Of a stretch of 64,000 nt of DNA, positions 63,285 through 64,000 are shown piece by piece; position 1 is the stretch's first letter; every line of letters begins with the position of its first letter. The notes under the pieces are model-generated. The model saw nothing but the letters and a program-made list of their open reading frames with translations. It did no database searches and had not been told where the DNA came from. Source of the DNA: Vibrio coralliilyticus (GTDB taxonomy: Bacteria; Pseudomonadota; Gammaproteobacteria; Enterobacterales; Vibrionaceae); contig NZ_CP024628.1 of assembly GCF_024449095.1 (NCBI RefSeq), forward strand, positions 1,475,035-1,539,034, in the 5' to 3' direction. Made by a program: the position numbers and the translations under genes.

Positions 63285-63300
63285 GTGAAAAGCGATTTGC

Positions 63301-63900
63301 TGAAAGTAATGAGCCCTATTTAGTGTGTATTTTTGGTTTTAACAACGAAACGATGATCAAGGTGTAGGAAAAAAATGACCGAATACGATTAAATTTGTTG
63401 GTTTATTCATCAATTTGAAATCCATCTGACATCTTTCCTTTCCACGAGCATTACTTTGATTGATTAGCCTATCGAGCGAAAGCATGATCATGTAGGAACA
63501 CCAGCTTAGAATATTATGACTTTTGTCCCTCGATTTGTACTCTTGATTTGCTTTATTGACTCAATGCCTTAGTTCGTCTGCATTCTTCCGTAATTTCTCT
63601 CCTTTTTTACATGCTTCCGAAGCATAGAATCACTTGATCATTGATCCGAGTAAGGATCTTTTGAAAGTGAGAGCTTTAAACTTTTAACGAAGCACTATTT
63701 TTCCTTGATCATGCTTCTTTGAAGATGATTTCCCCCTGAAAGCATGATCAAAGTAAACGCCTTGATCATCGTTTCGATTCCTAGCGTATTTCTTAGCAAA
63801 AGTTACTTCCAAGCTTTCCGATTAAGGTCAGTCCTATTGTATGTAAGATAGGCGCTGAACTAAGGGCTCACAAATTGAAATGACACAGACCGTAAATTAT
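63301..63900. repeat. Regulatory half of oriCII with iterons in both orientations
   Basis: Additional ATGATCA cores: plus at 63353, 63484 and 63744; minus (TGATCAT) at 63635, 63706 and 63763. The 17-bp sequence CGAAACGATGATCAAGG at 63346-63362 recurs exactly in inverse orientation at 63760-63776. This part corresponds to the inhibitory region (rctA region) of other vibrios, where extra iterons and 39-mers limit initiation. I could not assign 39-mers, and no rctA protein is called. Confidence 0.75.
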
Positions 63901-63951
63901 GGGCAGATATCAATCGTTCCGAGTCAATTTCTTATTTCTTGGAGACATCTC

Positions 63952-63966
63952 CTTTACATTGTAAAT
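63952..63966. promoter_or_regulatory. parS2 centromere-like site of chromosome II
   Basis: CTTTACATTGTAAAT fits the Vibrio chromosome II consensus NTTTACANTGTAAAN at every fixed base. ParB2 loads here for segregation; parA2-parB2 should lie just beyond the window edge. Confidence 0.9.
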
Positions 63967-64000
63967 AAGTGATGTTGTAACACTTTAAATCTAACTTATT

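Larger units (their letters stand above)
62926..63300. other. Replication origin of chromosome II (minimal oriCII)
   Basis: Next to rctB: its promoter (62926-63000), an AT-rich unwinding element with phased TGAT repeats, a DnaA box, six iterons and a second DnaA box. The order and spacing match the established Vibrio oriCII. GATC sites inside every iteron fit Dam-methylation-dependent RctB binding. Confidence 0.93.

Noticed and set aside
63301..63900. A protein-coding rctA gene in the oriCII regulatory region
   Set aside because: No open frame with a start and ribosome site was evident, and the region is full of binding-site repeats.

Overview
The window reads as the origin-proximal end of chromosome II of a Vibrio (Vibrionaceae). 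The proof lies at the right edge. A 656-residue RctB initiator gene (60955-62925, minus) is followed by an AT-rich unwinding region with phased TGAT repeats. Next come six ATGATCA iterons about 23 bp apart, bracketed by two perfect DnaA boxes, then further iterons in both orientations, and finally a perfect match to the chromosome II parS2 consensus at 63952-63966. The rest of the gene content also fits a Vibrio second chromosome: a second groES-groEL copy, a cyo quinol oxidase operon, small DUF3283 and DUF2798 genes, and a GlyGly-CTERM secreted enzyme.

Layout. 1-3055: the end of a sensor kinase, an MBL-fold hydrolase and a RecF/OLD-like ATPase. 3322-9587: a type VI secretion effector cassette with a PAAR-like DUF4150 adaptor, a two-domain cell-wall effector (LytM-like plus pesticin/phage-lysozyme-like), two tandem LprI/DUF1311 probable lysozyme-inhibitor immunity genes and three more AT-rich exported orphans. 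9694-14389: cyoABCDE on the minus strand. 15045-23295: a lactonase, a convergent pair of exported phosphoesterases, a chemoreceptor with its binding protein, and a VOC protein. 23695-26695: a heat-shock group (groES-groEL2, a zinc-ribbon protein, Hsp20).

26889-37392 is the most unusual part: a dense locus of small envelope and stress genes (AI-2E-type permease, YqjK/YqjE/YqjD-like, DUF2383, OmpA-like barrel, MscS, phosphatase-diacylglycerol kinase fusion, hemerythrin, lipoprotein, DUF1328, BON). Four transcription units here each carry a near-consensus sigma-54 -24/-12 element. The locus ends in a gene for a sigma-54 activator whose receiver domain has Glu where the phospho-Asp should be. I infer a self-contained sigma-54 envelope-stress regulon. 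Next to it, 37454-40560 encodes a compact stressosome-like partner-switching module (STAS, RsbT/RsbX-like fusion, GGDEF-EAL output) with overlapping genes.

40806-51989 is a glyoxylate-assimilation region: TetR regulator, glxR, hyi and gcl on minus, and aceB and glcG divergent on plus, with TTGTnTACAA-like palindromes in the shared promoter region. A LysR regulator, a YfcC-type carrier and a CocE/S15 hydrolase follow. 52090-59386 holds a MarR/EamA divergent pair with two matching operators, an SDR/LysR/DUF2798 group, a Sel1-LprI protein, a YebC-type protein and small Vibrio proteins. 59445-64000 is a lipoprotein phosphodiesterase, then rctB and oriCII. Iteron-like RctB sites also occur on the far side of rctB, two of them inside a coding sequence.

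No rRNA, tRNA, CRISPR array or intact insertion sequence was seen. All calls come from reading the sequence; no database search was run.
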